A stretch of 7,410 nt of DNA from JBBDRV01 sp040905285 (GTDB lineage Bacteria > Bacteroidota > Rhodothermia > Balneolales > Balneolaceae): contig JBBDRV010000104.1 of assembly GCA_040905285.1 (NCBI GenBank), forward strand, positions 1 through 7,410. The letters are read 5' to 3'. Below, in pieces: positions 6,601 to 7,410 of this stretch (position 1 is the stretch's first letter; the number at the start of each line of letters is the position of its first letter). A model generated the notes under the pieces. The model was not told the DNA's origin and did not search any database. It worked only from the letters and a program-made list of their open reading frames with translations. The translations under genes and the position numbers were made by a program.

Positions 6601-6662
6601 TGGCGGTGCGGGCCAAGTGGTGCAGGCCATGGCGGTACGGACTATGAAGTGGGTGCAGGCCA
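6601..6662. repeat. degenerate tandem repeat, about 29 and 33 bp
   Basis: Two adjacent units share both ends: TGGCGGTGCGG...AAGTGGTGCAGGCCA (6601-6629) and TGGCGGTACGG...AAGTGGGTGCAGGCCA (6630-6662). The second differs by one substitution in the left part and has inserted bases in the middle and one in the right part. The core GTGGTGCA also appears in both copies of the upstream 19-bp repeat, so the motif TGGTGCA (or GGGTGCA) recurs four times within about 165 bases. Confidence 0.7.
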
Positions 6663-6723
6663 TGATGATCAAAGCCGGACGGGTTTCACATGGGCTGACT
6701 GTTCTCTGCTGTGCTTATTCTGG

Positions 6724-6745
6724 TATGCTGACTCTGTTATGCTGA
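6724..6745. repeat. 8-bp direct repeat TATGCTGA, 14-base period
   Basis: TATGCTGA occurs at 6724-6731 and 6738-6745, ending 19 bases before the symporter ATG. It may be a regulatory site pair or chance; it adds to the run of short repeats in this spacer. Confidence 0.45.
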
Positions 6746-6764
6746 ACCAAACCTTCTTCTTCTC

Positions 6765-7410
6765 ATGCATCAATACGACTGGGCTGCACTATTTCTCTTT
6801 TTCTTTGTGATGATCATCATCGGATTCTGGTCTTACCGCCGGATTTCGGATTCCGGGGATTTCTTTGTGGCCGGAGGTAAACTGCCCTGGTGGCTGTCGG
6901 GTATTTCCCACCACATTTCCGGATACAGCGGTGCTGTTTTTGTAGCCTACGCAGCCATTGCATACACCCATGGATTTACGATCTACGTGTGGTGGGCCTT
7001 TACCATTTCAATAGCTGTGTTTACCGGGGCCTTTATTATTGCCCCCCGGTGGTCCCGGCTGCGGTCCAAAACCCATATCGAATCACCTACCGAGTACCTG
7101 AAAACCGGCTATAATCTGCCGACACAACAACTGATGGCCTGGGCCGGAGTCCTGCTGAAGCTGTTCGATGTGGGTGCCAAATGGGCAGCCATCGCCATTC
7201 TGCTGAATGTGTTCACCGGCACATCCCTTGTCCTGGGTATTCTGCTGGCCGGGGGGATATCTCTGATTTACATCACCGTTGGCGGTTTGTGGGCTGACGT
7301 ATGGACGGATCTGGCGCAATTCATCGTACAGATTGTGGCCGGCTTTTCCATGTTTTTTATCGTCATCGACATACTGGGCGGCTATCATTCCATATTTACC
7401 ATGTGGGACC
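6765..7410 (+). CDS. sodium:solute symporter (SSF/SLC5 family), N-terminal part, cut by window end
   Basis: The frame opens at ATG 6765 and runs without a stop to the window edge, giving 215 residues of an expected 500-600. An in-frame TGA at 6729 rules out a longer ATG start. The product is an inner-membrane protein of the sodium:solute symporter family, which uses the Na+ gradient for uptake. Hydrophobic segments lie at about residues 6-23, 50-68, 74-93, 122-148, 151-171 and 184-204. Family signatures are DFFVAGGKLPWW (32-43, after the first helix) and GGLWADVWTDLAQFIVQI (173-190). The first core helix carries an unusual HHISGYSG stretch (49-56). The substrate cannot be assigned from this fragment; sugars, sialic acid and amino or organic acids are all known in the family. 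No Shine-Dalgarno sequence is present; the bases before the ATG are pyrimidine-rich. It follows the aminotransferase by 289 bases and is probably a separate unit. Confidence 0.95.
   Translation, partial: MHQYDWAALFLFFFVMIIIGFWSYRRISDSGDFFVAGGKLPWWLSGISHHISGYSGAVFVAYAAIAYTHGFTIYVWWAFTISIAVFTGAFIIAPRWSRLRSKTHIESPTEYLKTGYNLPTQQLMAWAGVLLKLFDVGAKWAAIAILLNVFTGTSLVLGILLAGGISLIYITVGGLWADVWTDLAQFIVQIVAGFSMFFIVIDILGGYHSIFTMWD

Noticed and set aside
6492..6662. possible CRISPR-like array
   Set aside because: There are only two copies of each repeat, the units abut without spacers of regular length, and no cas genes are nearby.
6497..6745. 82-residue plus-strand open frame between the aminotransferase and the symporter
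   Set aside because: It begins inside the first copy of the 19-bp repeat and passes through the degenerate repeats; its sequence resembles no family and no start signal is present. It is most likely a chance frame.

Overview
The window looks like an ordinary chromosomal stretch from a member of the Bacteroidota in the broad sense; the proteins remind me most of the Balneolia/Rhodothermia side. That lineage call is an inference. It rests on the character of the proteins, on the absence of a convincing Shine-Dalgarno sequence in front of every one of the six protein genes, and on an exact match to the Bacteroidota -7 promoter consensus (TAnnTTTG) in front of the leftmost operon. No phage, transposon, CRISPR array or defence system was seen.

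Layout: (1) 1-52, + strand: the 3' part of a serine tRNA with its long variable arm, cut by the window edge. (2) 147-1367, - strand: a compact two-gene operon, transcribed right to left, made of an atypical short-chain dehydrogenase/reductase (SDR) followed 12 bases later by a YjbQ/UPF0047 protein. (3) 1368-1585: a divergent intergenic region. (4) 1586-3409, + strand: typA (bipA), a ribosome-associated translational GTPase. (5) 3420-4919, - strand: gltX, glutamyl-tRNA synthetase, convergent with typA; the two stop codons are only 10 bases apart and lie in the arms of one short inverted repeat. (6) 4920-5299: a 380-base divergent intergenic region with no convincing gene. (7) 5300-6472 plus stop, + strand: an AlaC-type PLP aminotransferase. 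(8) 6476-6764: an intergenic region with short tandem duplications, including a perfect 2 x 19 bp repeat. (9) 6765 to the window end, + strand: the N-terminal 215 residues of a sodium:solute symporter.

Functionally the window mixes translation (tRNA-Ser, TypA, GltX), amino-acid metabolism (AlaC-like pyruvate-glutamate transamination), an uncharacterised oxidoreductase/YjbQ pair and a Na+-coupled transporter. Apart from the SDR-yjbQ pair the genes appear to be separate transcription units.

The observations most worth a second look are modest. The SDR lacks three of the four canonical catalytic tetrad residues (Asn to Val, Tyr to Ser, Lys to Arg) while keeping the nucleotide-binding fold. Several unrelated intergenic spots carry short tandem duplications. 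TypA has an unusual G5 loop. I found no evidence of an undescribed multi-gene system.
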